This document shows positions 32,710-43,204 of a stretch of DNA of 64,000 nucleotides, one piece after another (the stretch's first letter is position 1; each line of letters begins with the position of its first letter). The notes under the pieces were generated by a model, which made no database searches, was not told where the DNA came from, and saw only the letters and a program-made list of their open reading frames with translations. The stretch is from positions 1,240,001 through 1,304,000 of the forward strand of contig JAADJZ010000007.1 in the NCBI GenBank assembly GCA_011032825.1. Direction: 5' to 3'. This DNA comes from Massariosphaeria phaeospora. Taxonomy: Eukaryota > Ascomycota > Dothideomycetes > Pleosporales. The position numbers and the translations under genes are program-made.

Positions 32710-34419
32710 TTACCGAGAGAGGTTCTTGCCAAAGCTACTACGTGCGACCTATAAATCGACATCAGTACGGAAACAGGCTGAAAGGTAGGCAGACACTTAC
32801 AAGACCACGGAACCTTTTCCCAAACACATAAGCCGGGATGGTTAATGCGCAAACCGCGAGGTTGATCACGGCGATTGTGTCAAACACGCCTCGGGGCCCC
32901 ATCTGAGCGAGCCATCCGTTGGCGTACGTCGTGGCCAAGAAAGTGAACACTGCCTTCGCGAAGTTGATGGTAACAAAGGCCTGGTTGGCGTCCTTGGGGT
33001 GGCAGTCGATGACGTAGGTAAGCGATGCTTGATTAGCGAATGGAATGGATAGAGAGTGTATGCACATGAATACGACGGGCCACACAAGAGGTGCGCCTTG
33101 CTGAACACTCATGCCGAAGCCCACGAACCCGACAGTGGCCAGTGGCGTCGCAACGAGCATGAGCGTAAGCCGAAACTCGGGTTCAAACACGCCGTTGTTC
33201 TTTCGCGCCATGAACTTTGCAACAGCATCGGCCATCCAACCCGATATAGGCGCGCCGATAAGACCAACAGCAAGGAGTGGCAGGTTGGTCAATCCAATTT
33301 GTGCAGGTCCGAGATTGTATGGTGGTGCAGAGAACACCGCGACGGAGAGGACGGAGGTTGTGAGCAGCCAAGCGAAGTAGGAGCCGTAAACAAAGGTAGA
33401 GAAGAGTACTGCTGGATAGGCGATTAGGGGTACTGGCTTCCACACGCCTTTCCAGAACGATTCATTTGACAGGCGACCATGAAATATGGCGAGCTTCCGG
33501 CGATATGTTTCCGCTTCTTCAGTGTCAACGGTGAAGAAGGAGCCTTTCTCTTCGAGTTCGACCTTGCCGTCTCGCGGACCGTTGTACGTCGTCTCTACTA
33601 CGATGAAGTACATGCCGCCTAAGATTGGGATGTAAATCAAGGCTGCGACGCCGAAAGCGGCCTCGAAAGAAAGATGCTCGATGATCGCGCCAGAAATGGT
33701 TTGGCTGCCAGTTGCGCTTAGATTAGATAACTGCCAGCATCTTATCAAGGGAGACGTACCCGAGCAGCACTCCGGATATAAGCATCATGCCCCAGATACT
33801 AAATCGACTACCTCGCTGATGAACGAAGAACATGTCGGAGACAGTGGAGGTAACGAGCGTCTCTAGAGGACCGGAAGCAATGCCCTGTATAACTCTCATG
33901 GCAGCCAAAGATACGAATGACTAAAGGGTATTAGTTGAGCCTGTCGAATGGTCATATGGGTCTTACAGTAGAAAAGCACCCCCAAATGTTCGTAATGAAA
34001 AGCAATACGGTAGAAATGATGAAGAAGGGTCGTTTGCCCCAGATATTGGCTCCCGAGGCGGTAAAGAACGTGGTAAAGCCGATCCAGAAGGCTGAAAAGC
34101 CGATAAGAACGCTGGCCACCAAGTCCAAACTAACTCCGTACTTCTCAGAAACCACGTGTAGGCCTGGGTTTATCATCGGGCCAAGGGATATTGTGACTCC
34201 CGAGCTGAAAGCAAGGACGATCAAGATGGACTCTTTCCACGCGCGGCTCCAGTTCAAAGGATCATTCGGGCTATCGGATGGCTGAGGTTGTAGAATGACA
34301 TTCCCGTCGCGCTTCAACGAGTCTGAATTTTTCCCCATGTCGACGTCATCTGATCCGCCGATAATTGCTGTCCCTGGAGGAGAAGCCATCTGACCATCCT
34401 CCAAGATTCCCCAACCCAT
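32710..34419 (-). CDS. MFS transporter, DHA1-like
   Basis: Exons complement(32710..32748, 32801..33716, 33760..33920, 33967..34419), with introns of 52, 43 and 46 nt, encode 522 residues. The N-terminal tail carries the PNDPLNWSRAWKE motif found before the first helix of fungal drug:H+ and polyamine/siderophore-like MFS proteins. About twelve membrane segments follow (for example ILIVLAFSSGVTISLGPMI and SVLIGFSAFWIGFTTFF). The loop 2 motif is GANIWGKRPFF, and LAAMRVIQGIASGPLETLV marks helices 4-5. A long cytoplasmic loop with an acidic ELEEKGSFFTVDTEEAE region separates the two halves. The last 13 codons come from a small exon chosen because GTAAGT at 32,800 is a strong donor. Without splicing it would read on 12 codons to a stop at 32,762. 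The substrate cannot be read from sequence. Confidence 0.88.
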
Positions 34420-35377
34420 ATTTGATAGCGTATTTGATAAACGTCAAGATAAACGTCAAGATAAACGTCAAGATGGTAAACGTAGAAATGAATAGACTGC
34501 CGGCAGTCCAAGAGAAATGAAGAGAAAATAAAAAGAAAGAATTGATTCTTAGTGAATGGGATGCAGAGGCCAGCTTGTGTTGAGCAGACGGAGCAGACGG
34601 AGCATCTATGTATCATATACTTTGACCACCATCTGAATATCAGTTGCGGTATGGCAACATGCGATCTGAAACCCGATTCTTGTATTCCGAAACAAGTATG
34701 GAAGTAGCAGTACGCAAGCAACACATAATCAGCCAACGTTGCCGGTTTCAAACGATTGTTTGTTGCCAGGGACTAGCTGCCGTGATTTGCACCTGCTCGC
34801 GGTAGGAATAGTTGTTGCTAGCAGCAAGTGCTAGAGGTTTGGCCTTGAGGCTTATTCCTAAACGTATGTCTCGCGCCCCTCGTTTGTCGACATGCAGCTG
34901 GAACGCTATCCGAATGTGGTTTGCATGACGTTGGTGTCGTAAGGTAGCGAGTCCGGACAATGAGCATCTCGATGATTGCCTAGCTATGCTTTTTGGTGGC
35001 GGTGGTATGGAGGTTTAGCGCGTGTTTGAAGACCAGAACGACACTAGCGCCTAGCGTCAACCCCAACCTCGCAACTTTACGATTCGCTCCTTTCAACATC
35101 AGAACTCATCCTTTTGCCTATGTATAAGATGTCAGCAATATGGAAGGAGACATCTATCTTAACACAGCCGCAACATATCTGCTACGCTATCTACTGTCCT
35201 AACAGAGCTACTGTTGTGCAGTCATCCCGCTGTCCACCTTGGCGAACGCCACCATGCGACTTCGTAGCCGAACAGCCTCGCGTGGATGCCTACGTTACGA
35301 AATCTCTAACCCCTCTCTCATCTTCCTATCTATCCACCCCAACTCCTAACTAACTGGGCAAATACCTCTGGTTTGCT
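34420..35377. promoter_or_regulatory. Divergent intergenic region (MFS / CorA-like)
   Basis: These 958 bp hold both promoters. Near the MFS start are three perfect 12-bp repeats (listed separately). GAGCAGACG also occurs twice in a row near 34,580. No other element recognised. Confidence 0.4.
34439..34474 (+). repeat. Three perfect 12-bp tandem repeats
   Basis: AAACGTCAAGAT occurs three times in a row, 20-55 bp upstream of the MFS start codon. A fourth partial AAACGT follows. Each unit contains a TGACG-type half-site on the minus strand (ACGTCA), so a bZIP-responsive leader element is possible but unproven. Confidence 0.8.
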
Positions 35378-36941
35378 ATGGACGCCGACCCTTTTGAGCA
35401 TTGGTATGGGAGTCAAATGGATGAAGACGAGGATACAAACTTCAAGGCCGATGAGTGGATATTTTCCACCATCAGCCACAACGTTGGATCAGTGTCAGAT
35501 GTCGTAGAGAAAGGCGCAGAACGAGAGAAAGTTGATATGTGGGTGGATTCCCAGCCGTCTTCAAGGTCACCTGGAGTTGATTTGATGTAAGTTGTCCAAT
35601 TTGCAGGACCTGTAACGCTCGCTCATATCAGTAGGCTAGTTCGGTATGCCAAAATGAATCATAAAAGCTTAAACGTATACTCATGGCTGCCATTTCGAGC
35701 ACAACACTTCCGGAATATCTTCCAGAGGCTGCATTTGCCAGCTCAGCACTTTCACCTACGCGCTACTGGCGGCGCGCATACTGGGGCTTTTGTCTTTCAG
35801 ACACACAGAGACAGTGTAGGAAAAGTAACAAGACTAGGTACACCTCGCATATTCTTAGCTCACATTCTCTAACTTACCTTTTTTAGATTTTCTTATCCGA
35901 GTAGGCCACGGCTCCTCCACCCGATTTAGTTCTAGGTGGGCTTTTGCTTTGACCTGGGATGCTTCACTTGGTCGTACGACTGGATTCCTGGAGGGATTAT
36001 CAGAAACCCACATGCTTGAGTTGAAAGCGCTTCTCAAATCGTGTTCTCCGCACCTCGGCCATCCACTCACTATTCCAGAGATCCTTCTACATATAGTCTC
36101 CGCAACACTCAATGAGCGCATTCGTATACCCAGAGAGAACGAATTTTACGAATTAGAACGGCGCACTGGCCTCACTCAGATGATGCAGACCTCAGCAGAG
36201 GAGCGCCACACCATGTGGGCTTGGAGTTTCCACGATTTCCAACGCACCACCACACAAGCAAACAAGTTCAATACTGTACTAGCGTACCTGAGACGAAGAT
36301 TCCGATTTGCTTCTCATCTCGCAGAGCGGTTACTCCAGATCAACGATGAGCTGAGCTTACTGGATTTTGAAGAGGTTGGCATGAAGATCACTAGGGAAGG
36401 TGGACATCAAAGGAGGGAGAGATTGGTAAACCGCATTGGACTACTTCAGTCCTATGAGCATCAAACTGAATGTGTACAAAAGCGGATTGACAATTTGAAA
36501 ACAGTGGTATGTTTGACCAATGTACAAGTCTGTCTTCGTGCTGATAAAATCTAGCTTTACACGGTCCTCTCACAAATCGACAGCAAGAACCAAGGCAAGA
36601 TCGCTAGAATCAATCTCCAAATTGCGCAAGCAGTTCGCAACGACAGCATTCCTATGCGCACTATTGCCTACGTCACCCTCCTCTTCTTGCCAGGCGCTTT
36701 CATTGCAGCTATCTTCGGAATGAACTTTTTCCAGTTTGACCCCCAGACCCGAGAACTCATCATCGCCAAGTCGTTTTGGCAGTTTTGGGCTCTGGTCATT
36801 TCTGTTACAATATTAGTGATTGTCATATGGAATGTCTGGGTGTATTTGGAGAAGAAAGCTGAGACGGACTTCAGGAAGAAGAAAGGTTTTGGGGAAGAAC
36901 TACAGATTGGAGAATCTGACGCAGACATACTCGAGATGTAA
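35378..36941 (+). CDS. CorA-like Mg2+ transporter family membrane protein
   Basis: Exons 35378..35586, 35632..35837, 35887..36506 and 36555..36941 (introns 45, 49 and 48 nt) encode 473 residues. The N-terminal two thirds are soluble and helical, including SWLPFRAQHFRNIFQRLHLP and RFSSRWAFALTWD, which recur in fungal CorA-like proteins. The C terminus has the diagnostic pair of membrane helices: TIAYVTLLFLPGAFIAAI (about 381-398) ending in the signature FGMNFF (GMN 400-402), then WALVISVTILVIVIWNVWVY. The basic tail KKAETDFRKKKGFG follows. True CorA channels use the GMN loop as selectivity filter. Fungal homologues of this divergent type lack a proven substrate, so Mg2+ transport is inferred. 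The short first exon is supported only by phase and a GTAAGT donor. Confidence 0.82.
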
Positions 36942-36947
36942 ACCTTG

Positions 36948-37040
36948 ACCATCGTACACATCATAGTGCGTAATAAATCGAATGAACCCAGTGAAGATGA
37001 GAAGTCCGGTTACATGGGGATAGTACAGACGATAGGTTTC
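36948..37040 (+). repeat. Inverted repeat, left arm
   Basis: This segment in the CorA 3' flank is about 75-80 percent identical to the reverse complement of 37,762-37,852. The best stretch reads AGTGAAGATGAGAAGTC then GGTTACATGGGGAT in both. The two arms enclose the small gene at 37,224-37,617. Confidence 0.75.
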
Positions 37041-37223
37041 CATTCGTGCAAACAAAGTTTTTCAACGTTTGCATTCTGGTTCCGCCTACAGATACTATCA
37101 TTTTGCACTGCTTTGTCTTAGTTGTGTCTGGTAGATGTGCGTGTCAAACAACTTGACTTACTTAATTGTATAAGAATCCCCCTAGCCGTTACTCTAGATC
37201 TACAGCTCTGACATAACCAATCC

Positions 37224-37617
37224 ATGAGTCCTTCAGCTATGGACTCTCTCACACAGCACATTTACAACATTCTGCACCCCTATCACGATGATCTTGGAGA
37301 GACGGCAGTTCGAAAAGTTTCTGGTACCTCCCGCGAGATGCTGTACATAACCAGCTGATAATAACATCATATTAGGAAATGTAGCATTCCTCACGCGCCA
37401 CCACTCCGGCTATAATGTGGAACCGACCAGTATTCCAATTCCGGTATACCGAAGAGCTATGGATTCGGGGTTACCTGACGCAATTGCTGTCGTCGTACAC
37501 TTGCCAGGACCAGGAGTTGGTAAAATCAAAGTTCTACTAGGAGAGGATAGAATCGGGAACAACATAATCGAAGCGTTATCAAAGGCGTTAGATCGTACAA
37601 TTAAGAGACTGCTCTAA
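37224..37617 (+). CDS. Small alpha/beta protein family, member 1
   Basis: Exons 37224..37323 and 37376..37617 (52-nt intron, phase 1 after codon 33) encode 113 residues. I do not recognise the family, but four other genes in this window share its layout. The N-terminal segment (MDSLTQHIYNILHPYHDDL) is predicted helical. The intron is followed by a strand NVAFLTRHHS, then VEPTSIPIPV, a strand AIAVVVHLPG, a strand GKIKVLLGED, and a closing helix ALSKALDRTIKRLL. There is no signal peptide or membrane segment, so it is probably cytosolic. ATG 37,239 in the same frame is an alternative start. An inverted repeat flanks the gene. Confidence 0.65.
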
Positions 37618-37660
37618 TTGGCGAGGTCTCTGTAACGGCATACCTAAAAATATCAGAAGT

Positions 37661-37759
37661 AGCTAGAATGTCTTACCCTGTCAAGAGGATCGCGTGTTAT
37701 GTCTCAAACCTGGAGATTTTAGGGCGGTAAACAAACAACCATACGCATATCTACTATAG
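37661..37759 (+). repeat. Direct repeat, copy 1
   Basis: AGCTAGAATGTCTTACCCTG then TCAAGAGGATCGCGTGTTA at this site recurs as AGCTAGAATATCTTACCTTG then TCAAGAGGATCGCGTATCA at 37,889. Both end with an ACGCATATCTACYATAGT block. Confidence 0.75.
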
Positions 37760-37761
37760 TA

Positions 37762-37852
37762 GAAACCTATCCTCAGTACCATCCCCATGTAACCAGACTT
37801 CTCATCTTCACTTAGTTCTTGCAACCTATTATGCACTATGCCGTATACGATA
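37762..37852 (-). repeat. Inverted repeat, right arm
   Basis: Partner of 36,948-37,040 in opposite orientation. Read on the minus strand it gives AAGTGAAGATGAGAAGTCTG then GTTACATGGGGATGGT. Both arms keep an open frame that would encode SEDEKSGYMG followed by an IGF. Confidence 0.75.
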
Positions 37853-37888
37853 GGTCTTTGTAACCGCAAACAAAAACTTGTTAGATGC

Positions 37889-38010
37889 AGCTAGAATATC
37901 TTACCTTGTCAAGAGGATCGCGTATCACGTCTTTAAAGTGGAAATTCTAGGAGGGTAACAGCGAGACCTAGACTTTGCTTACACACGACCAAACGCATAT
38001 CTACCATAGT
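37889..38010 (+). repeat. Direct repeat, copy 2
   Basis: Second copy of the 37,661 repeat, about 228 bp downstream, longer by an insertion of about 20 bp before the ACGCATATCTACCATAGT block. Confidence 0.75.
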
Positions 38011-38341
38011 GGCTCGTGATTGCAAAGGAACCAGCAGTTTGATACATTGCTACCATTTTCAAACAGAATGAGCCATAGAAGATTCTAGACGCGTCCCACA
38101 CCGCTTCGATGCATCGTGCCCTCGTGGAAAAGTCGCATGACGTAATGAACAGCAGCAACCTCACCTGCGCTGTACTTCAACAATAACAGTGCACCACCTA
38201 TTGTCCTCGCAGGCTGATTCAGTCTCGCTCGCGCCGCTCTCTTCAACCCGCAACCACCTCGTCGCGCCCACCCACGACATCATCCACAACAGCTAAAACA
38301 CCGACACCGATCCAATAACTCCACTCACATCTTCCTGCACG

Positions 38342-38769
38342 ATGAACACCTCACCCGTCGTCGTCGACAGGCTCTACGAACGCATCTTCAACCGTATCTA
38401 TGAGCTCCGCGGTAACTATCCAGAGCTCCACTGCCGCAACATCGCCGGTAGCCCGCCCCATCCTCCATTATTGTTACACGAAAAACGCATTCTAACCAGC
38501 TTCTCAACCTAGAAAGCATCATCTTCATCGTCCGCTACACTCACGGCCCCGGCGTCCACCCGGAGCACATCTCAATGCCGTTCATCATCACGGGGCAAGT
38601 CGAGGCCAAGATCTCAGTTGTGGTGCACAAGGAGGCCGGCCAAATCAGCACTGTGATCGAGAATCGAGTTCCGTGTGGTGGAAGGGTGCTCGATGATTTC
38701 GCGACAAAGTTGAACGATATCGTCGAGGGGTTGCTGGCGGCGGCGGCGGCGGCGGCTCCGAAGCAGTAG
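38342..38769 (+). CDS. Small alpha/beta protein family, member 2
   Basis: Exons 38342..38447 and 38513..38769 (65-nt intron, phase 1 after codon 35, with a weak GTAGCC donor) encode 120 residues. The layout matches member 1. The N-terminal helix is VVVDRLYERIFNRIYELR. After the intron come SIIFIVRYTHG, VHPEHISMPFIITG, KISVVVHKEAGQIS and a final helix LDDFATKLNDIVEGLL. Aligning the regions after the intron, H-x6-V-x-P-x-x-I-S/P-x-P and I-x-VVVH are shared. It ends in a run of seven alanines coded by repeated GCG triplets (38,740-38,757), a likely recent slippage. Function unknown. Confidence 0.65.
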
Positions 38770-39168
38770 AGCGATTGAGGTGATTGGGAGGGTCATCTGA
38801 TTGTGGCTAGTTGGTTATCTGGAGGCGAATGGATACCGGTGGTTACCATATAGAAGATCCGCACTTTCTTGCTTGTCTGCCAAGCAACGATTCAAAGATG
38901 ACTTCATACGTTCAGGTGCCCGATGCAATGTTTGTGACTTCCACTGAGCCGCAGTTGAAAAACTTGCCAGCCCGTTCATACACCTCTTGCTAGCTTCTTT
39001 TTTCCAGGAATATTACCCAGCTGGCAGTCAGCCTGGTTGCCACGCTTATCACTAACTTAGACATTTTCATTACCCTCGAAGGCGGACATACAAGCCTCTT
39101 TCCAAGGTCCATAGTAGCTTCAATGAACCGCCGTCTTGCAAATATTGACCATCGAGACGAACGTCCAC
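38770..39168. other. Convergent intergenic region between family members 2 and 3
   Basis: These 399 bp lie between the stops of two facing small genes. No further member or RNA gene was found. Confidence 0.35.
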
Positions 39169-39699
39169 TCATGCATACCCTAGATAATCCTTCTTCGGGC
39201 CATACACCATCTCTTCAACCTTAGTCTTAAGTCCTTTCAAAACCTTCTGCTTGACCTTCTGCGGCTCGCCTTCGATAATAAAGGTCTGAGCCACGCTTCG
39301 GATCGACACGGACGTCTTGAACTGTCCGTCCTGTTCTTGAGCAACGGAGACGTCGACGTTCTCGGGACGAGGAGTACGGCCTTTGAAGTCTTTGACGATG
39401 AGGAAGTGGATGTTGGCTGGAAGGTGTTAGTTAGTACACATCTGAGGGTAAAGGGCAAATGACAAGAGAGGAGACTGAGATAATCATATAGAAGAATTCA
39501 AGGGAAAATGTAGACGTCAACACTTACAAGCAAGCTGCCGTTTATCCTGCTCCGGCATCCCACAACCTTTGGTTTCGTCGACCTTTTTGAGGAGATCTTG
39601 GATGTGTTGCTTCGAAAACTCGTTGTACTGCGTCGCTATCCTCTGGTCTTCCGATATGAAGAAGGTCTCCTCCAGATCCTTGTATTGCGAGTGGCGCAT
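39169..39699 (-). CDS. Small alpha/beta protein family, member 3
   Basis: Exons complement(39169..39416, 39528..39699), with a 111-nt intron (GTAAGT donor, CTAACTAAC branch region, TTCCAG acceptor), encode 139 residues. The intron is again phase 1, after codon 57. The N-terminal part is longer and helical (QYNEFSKQHIQDLLKKVDE). After the intron come NIHFLIVKDFKG, RPENVDVSVAQE, FKTSVSIRSVAQTFIIEGEP and a helix KVKQKVLKGLKTKVEEMV. The FIIEGEP strand matches VLIEGDK of member 5 and LLIKGDP of member 4. This is the only member on the minus strand. Function unknown, and no targeting signal is seen. Confidence 0.7.
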
Positions 39700-40043
39700 G
39701 CTTTCGAGGTTGGTAGATAGACGATTGGAGGTTGGTAGATAGAAGGTTGGAGGTGTTGGTAGCCTACTAAAGACTATATCGAGGAACATATATACGAATG
39801 AATACTAGGTTAATACTGTAGAAACTGTGAAAGATACATAGTTGGGGTTGCGACATTTGAGATGGCGGGAGTTGCTGACACAGGGAACAGTGAATAGACA
39901 TAGGCTTGTTTCGGTAACAAGTGTGAACAATGTTAGTGAACAGCCCTAGGATTATGGTATTACCTTTTACACCCACCCAGTTTGCCTTTTTGTCTAAGCT
40001 CTATGACCAGAGGATATTCCATACTCAGATACCACGATTCATT
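39700..40043. other. Intergenic with small GGTTGGTAGATAG repeats
   Basis: These 344 bp lie between member 3 and acetoacetyl-CoA synthetase. GGTTGGTAGATAG-type units recur at 39,709-39,760, just upstream of the member 3 start. Confidence 0.5.
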
Positions 40044-42266
40044 TTAGTGTGCCTTAGCCCACTCTCTGTACCAATCCAAACATTCTGCGTTCGCCACGCT
40101 CGCACTCGTCTTGACGTTCATGCCGCAAAGGATCTGTTTGACCGCGCCTTCAACCCTGTACACGGTCAGTTTAGTACCATCATACGCCTCAAACTATCAC
40201 ATACTTCTTTCCATTAGTGGTGATGGGGACCTCAGGACACTCGTCCACGATCCCGGGGACGTGTCTCGCGCTGAGCGCTTTCCTGATCGCAACCTTGATC
40301 GCATCTGCCAGTTCCGATGAGAACTTTTGCCCCTCCTCCATTTTGAGAAATAGGCATACAGTCTCATCTGTGTCCTCTTCCCTTCTCTTCCCAATACACA
40401 ACGCATCTGAGACCTGGTTGGCGAAATGCTCGAGAATGACGTTGTATATCTCTGCCGATCCAAAGCGGACACCAGCGGGTTTCAGGATTCCATCGCTGCG
40501 TCCTAGCATCCACAAGCCGCCGGTTTCGGGATTGAAGCGCACAAAGTCACCATGATGCCACACGGGCTTGCCTGGTCCGTTATCAAACTTGTCGAAGTAA
40601 GAGCTCTGGTATTTTTTTTGGCCATCTTTGCCCCAGAAGCCGACGGGCTGGCAAATGAACGGCTCTGTGCAGACAAGGTCACCAGGTTCGCCTGTTGACG
40701 TAATATCCTCCCCCTTGTAATCGTATGCTGCGATTGCCATCCCAAGACCAGGTCCTTGAATCTCACCTTCATAGACAGGCAAAAGTGGATTTGGCGCTCC
40801 GAAAAGGGATATGATGTCTGTACCGCCAGTGATGCTACCTAGATTGATAGAAGGCCCAAATGCTTTGTAGACGTAGTTGAAAGTCGAGGGAGCTAGTGGG
40901 GAGCCGGTCGAGTAGATGGCTTCCAAAGTTTGGAGAGATACCTTGCTCGTCTTTGGAAAGACAGACTTTTGTTCCAAAACAGAGAGGTATTTAGCACTGG
41001 TTCCAAAATGCGTAACGCCAAATTCTTCGATAAGGCGGGGCATCGCTAGATCATCCGGAAGAGAAGTTGAAGGGTCTTTTCCATCTACATAGCGGAAAGG
41101 CGAGCCATCGTAAAGAACTAGCGTTGCGCCTGATGCAAGACCAGATACTAGCCAATGCCACATCATCCAAGTGCAGGTAGTAAAGTAGAAGACCTTCGAT
41201 TGAGGAGTGATAGAACAGTGCAAGATGTGTTCTTTCTTATGTTGGAGAAGTGTGCCAATCGCACCATGAACGATGCATTTTGGTGCTCCAGTGGTACCAG
41301 ACGAGTATAATATATATACGGGGTGATCCGCAGGAAGATATCTGAATGTGAGATTTGAGGTGCTCTTGAGAGAGCAGAACGTATCATAATCATATGCGGT
41401 TCCAGAAGGTACTTGTATGGACTCTGTAGAAATTTCAACCGAGGACACAGTGGGTAGAACGACGACAGCCTTGAGTGAGGGCAACGCGGAAGCGATCTCG
41501 CTAACCTTCGGGATGACTGGGTGGCTACGACCATTATAGAATGCGGCGTTGTCGGCAATGAGCAGTGTCGGTTCGATCTGTCTTAGTCTCTCCAGTACTG
41601 CATGCACCCCAGTATCTGGACTCATCGCGGTCCAGATCGCTCCCAGCGAAGTAGTAGCTAGCATTGCTACCAATGCGTTTGTATGGTTAGCCATATAGCC
41701 TGCAACTCGGTCGCCCTCCTTCAATCCCAGCGATATCATCCCCGACTGACATTTCTTGACCCTTTCTCTTAGCTCTTTCCAAGTGACTGTTTCTCTCGTT
41801 GTCTCCGTAACGGCGATTATTGCGGCACTCTCCGGATCAACCTCTTGCGTAGGAAACAGCAAGTTCTCGGCAAAGTTCAATGTTGCGCCCTCGAAGAAGG
41901 CTGGTCGTGGAAACATAGGTGCGCGGTCACATATGACCTAACCGATGTCAGTCGCATTCATACATGATACATACATGGAGTTTAGCCGGTAATGCACACC
42001 TTCGAAGCCTGCTTTTGGGCCCTAATGCCTACGAATGCCCAGACGCGGCCCCAAAACTTCGATGTGCGCTCAATGCTCCACTTGTGGAGCTCCTCATAGT
42101 TGGATAGCTGCAGGCCGTACTTCTGGTTCACGTGGTCTAGAAATGCGAACATTGAAGACTGCTTCGGCGCAGGATGCTTCCAGAGCATTCGTGAGCTACC
42201 AGCCGCTTTTTCGGCGCCTTCCGTACCATCGGCTCCGTTCGCGGTCTTTATTTCGGGACTGACCAT
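40044..42266 (-). CDS. Acetoacetyl-CoA synthetase
   Basis: Exons complement(40044..40155, 40205..41937, 42000..42266) encode 703 residues. The enzyme activates acetoacetate with ATP and CoA in the cytosol, feeding sterol and fatty acid synthesis. AMP-forming synthetase motifs are present: YSSGTTGAPKCIVHG (about residue 300, P-loop-like), GGTDIISLFGAPN, HHGDFVRFNPETGG and LGRSDGILKPAGVRFGSAEIY. The terminal GKKVEGAVKQI holds the adenylating lysine and is formed only by splicing the 49-nt last intron. The N-terminal cap WSIERTSKFWGRVWAF and MFPRPAFFEGATLNFAENLL are typical of the acetoacetate branch and separate it from acetyl-CoA synthetase. The start is the first ATG (MVSPEIK). Confidence 0.93.
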
Positions 42267-43204
42267 CTTACAATGGGGGTTGGGGTGAGGATGAATACTC
42301 AAGTGACAATGTCGAATATCGGGGAACTTTTCATCGTGTGAACTTGGTCCCTGTCCGGTGGTCCCGAGGTCGGGTCCCCACTATTATTTTTTGGCCCACC
42401 GCGGTTTAGTACAAGTTGGGCCTAGCTTTGTAACAGGCATACTGATCGAATTCACATTTCAATCTTCAGTCTACCCGGTTGCCCTTGTCCAGCAAAGACT
42501 ACCATCTTGCCCATCGCACCTCGTACTTGAAGTCGTCCATCGGAGCCTTATATTCGCGCTGTACAACCGTGATGTTGCCGTGGTTGTTGACCACTTCCAT
42601 CTCATCTTTGCAGATATGTCTACAATCTTCCCATTTCGTCTTCGTCTTAACTCGACTCCTCATCTTCATCATTAGTGGCCTTGGTCTTACCAAACCTCCC
42701 ACGCCAGACCCTAATCAGTTTCCCAAATCACGAACGATCGCGGCATAATCCTATGTAGCCACCTTGTAGCCTAATGACCAGTTCAATTATGCAACCTTTT
42801 GACGAGCCCCGAGCAGACTCGTGGCAAGCAGATGGAACTAGGTCGCCTTATGTAGCTACTATAACACTAGCCTACTACGATGGTTTCTGTGGAGATCTAA
42901 TGTGGGATGTCTGTCCAAGAGGATGAGTAAAAGAACCCGGACGGCTGGCTGTTGGCCTGCGCCTGTGAACCCGCTAGCCATTATTTTTATTTGATCAATT
43001 TGAGTCGTTCAGTCATTGCTGACTATGTTGACTACCCATTAATTACAATCTGTCATGTAATTGCTACACCTGCAAGCCACGGGATCTTTCGCGTCGGCGT
43101 CTGCGCGTCGAGTCAGTACCGAGCTTGGCAGCTCGCCGCGTGAGTCTCATAGATCCCGACCCCTGGGCAGTTTCGCCCCGTCACGGGCGCAACAGCATGG
43201 ACTG
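42267..43204. promoter_or_regulatory. Divergent intergenic region (AACS / bZIP)
   Basis: These 938 bp separate divergent starts. A GGTCCCGAGGTCGGGTCCCC segment near 42,358 contains a small inverted CCGAGGTCGG. No coding exon is supported. Confidence 0.4.

Noticed and set aside
37681..38164. Two minus-strand frames with a shared R-Y-A-[YF]-G peptide
   Set aside because: The similarity is explained by the direct repeat at 37,661 and 37,889; neither has splice signals or a coherent product.
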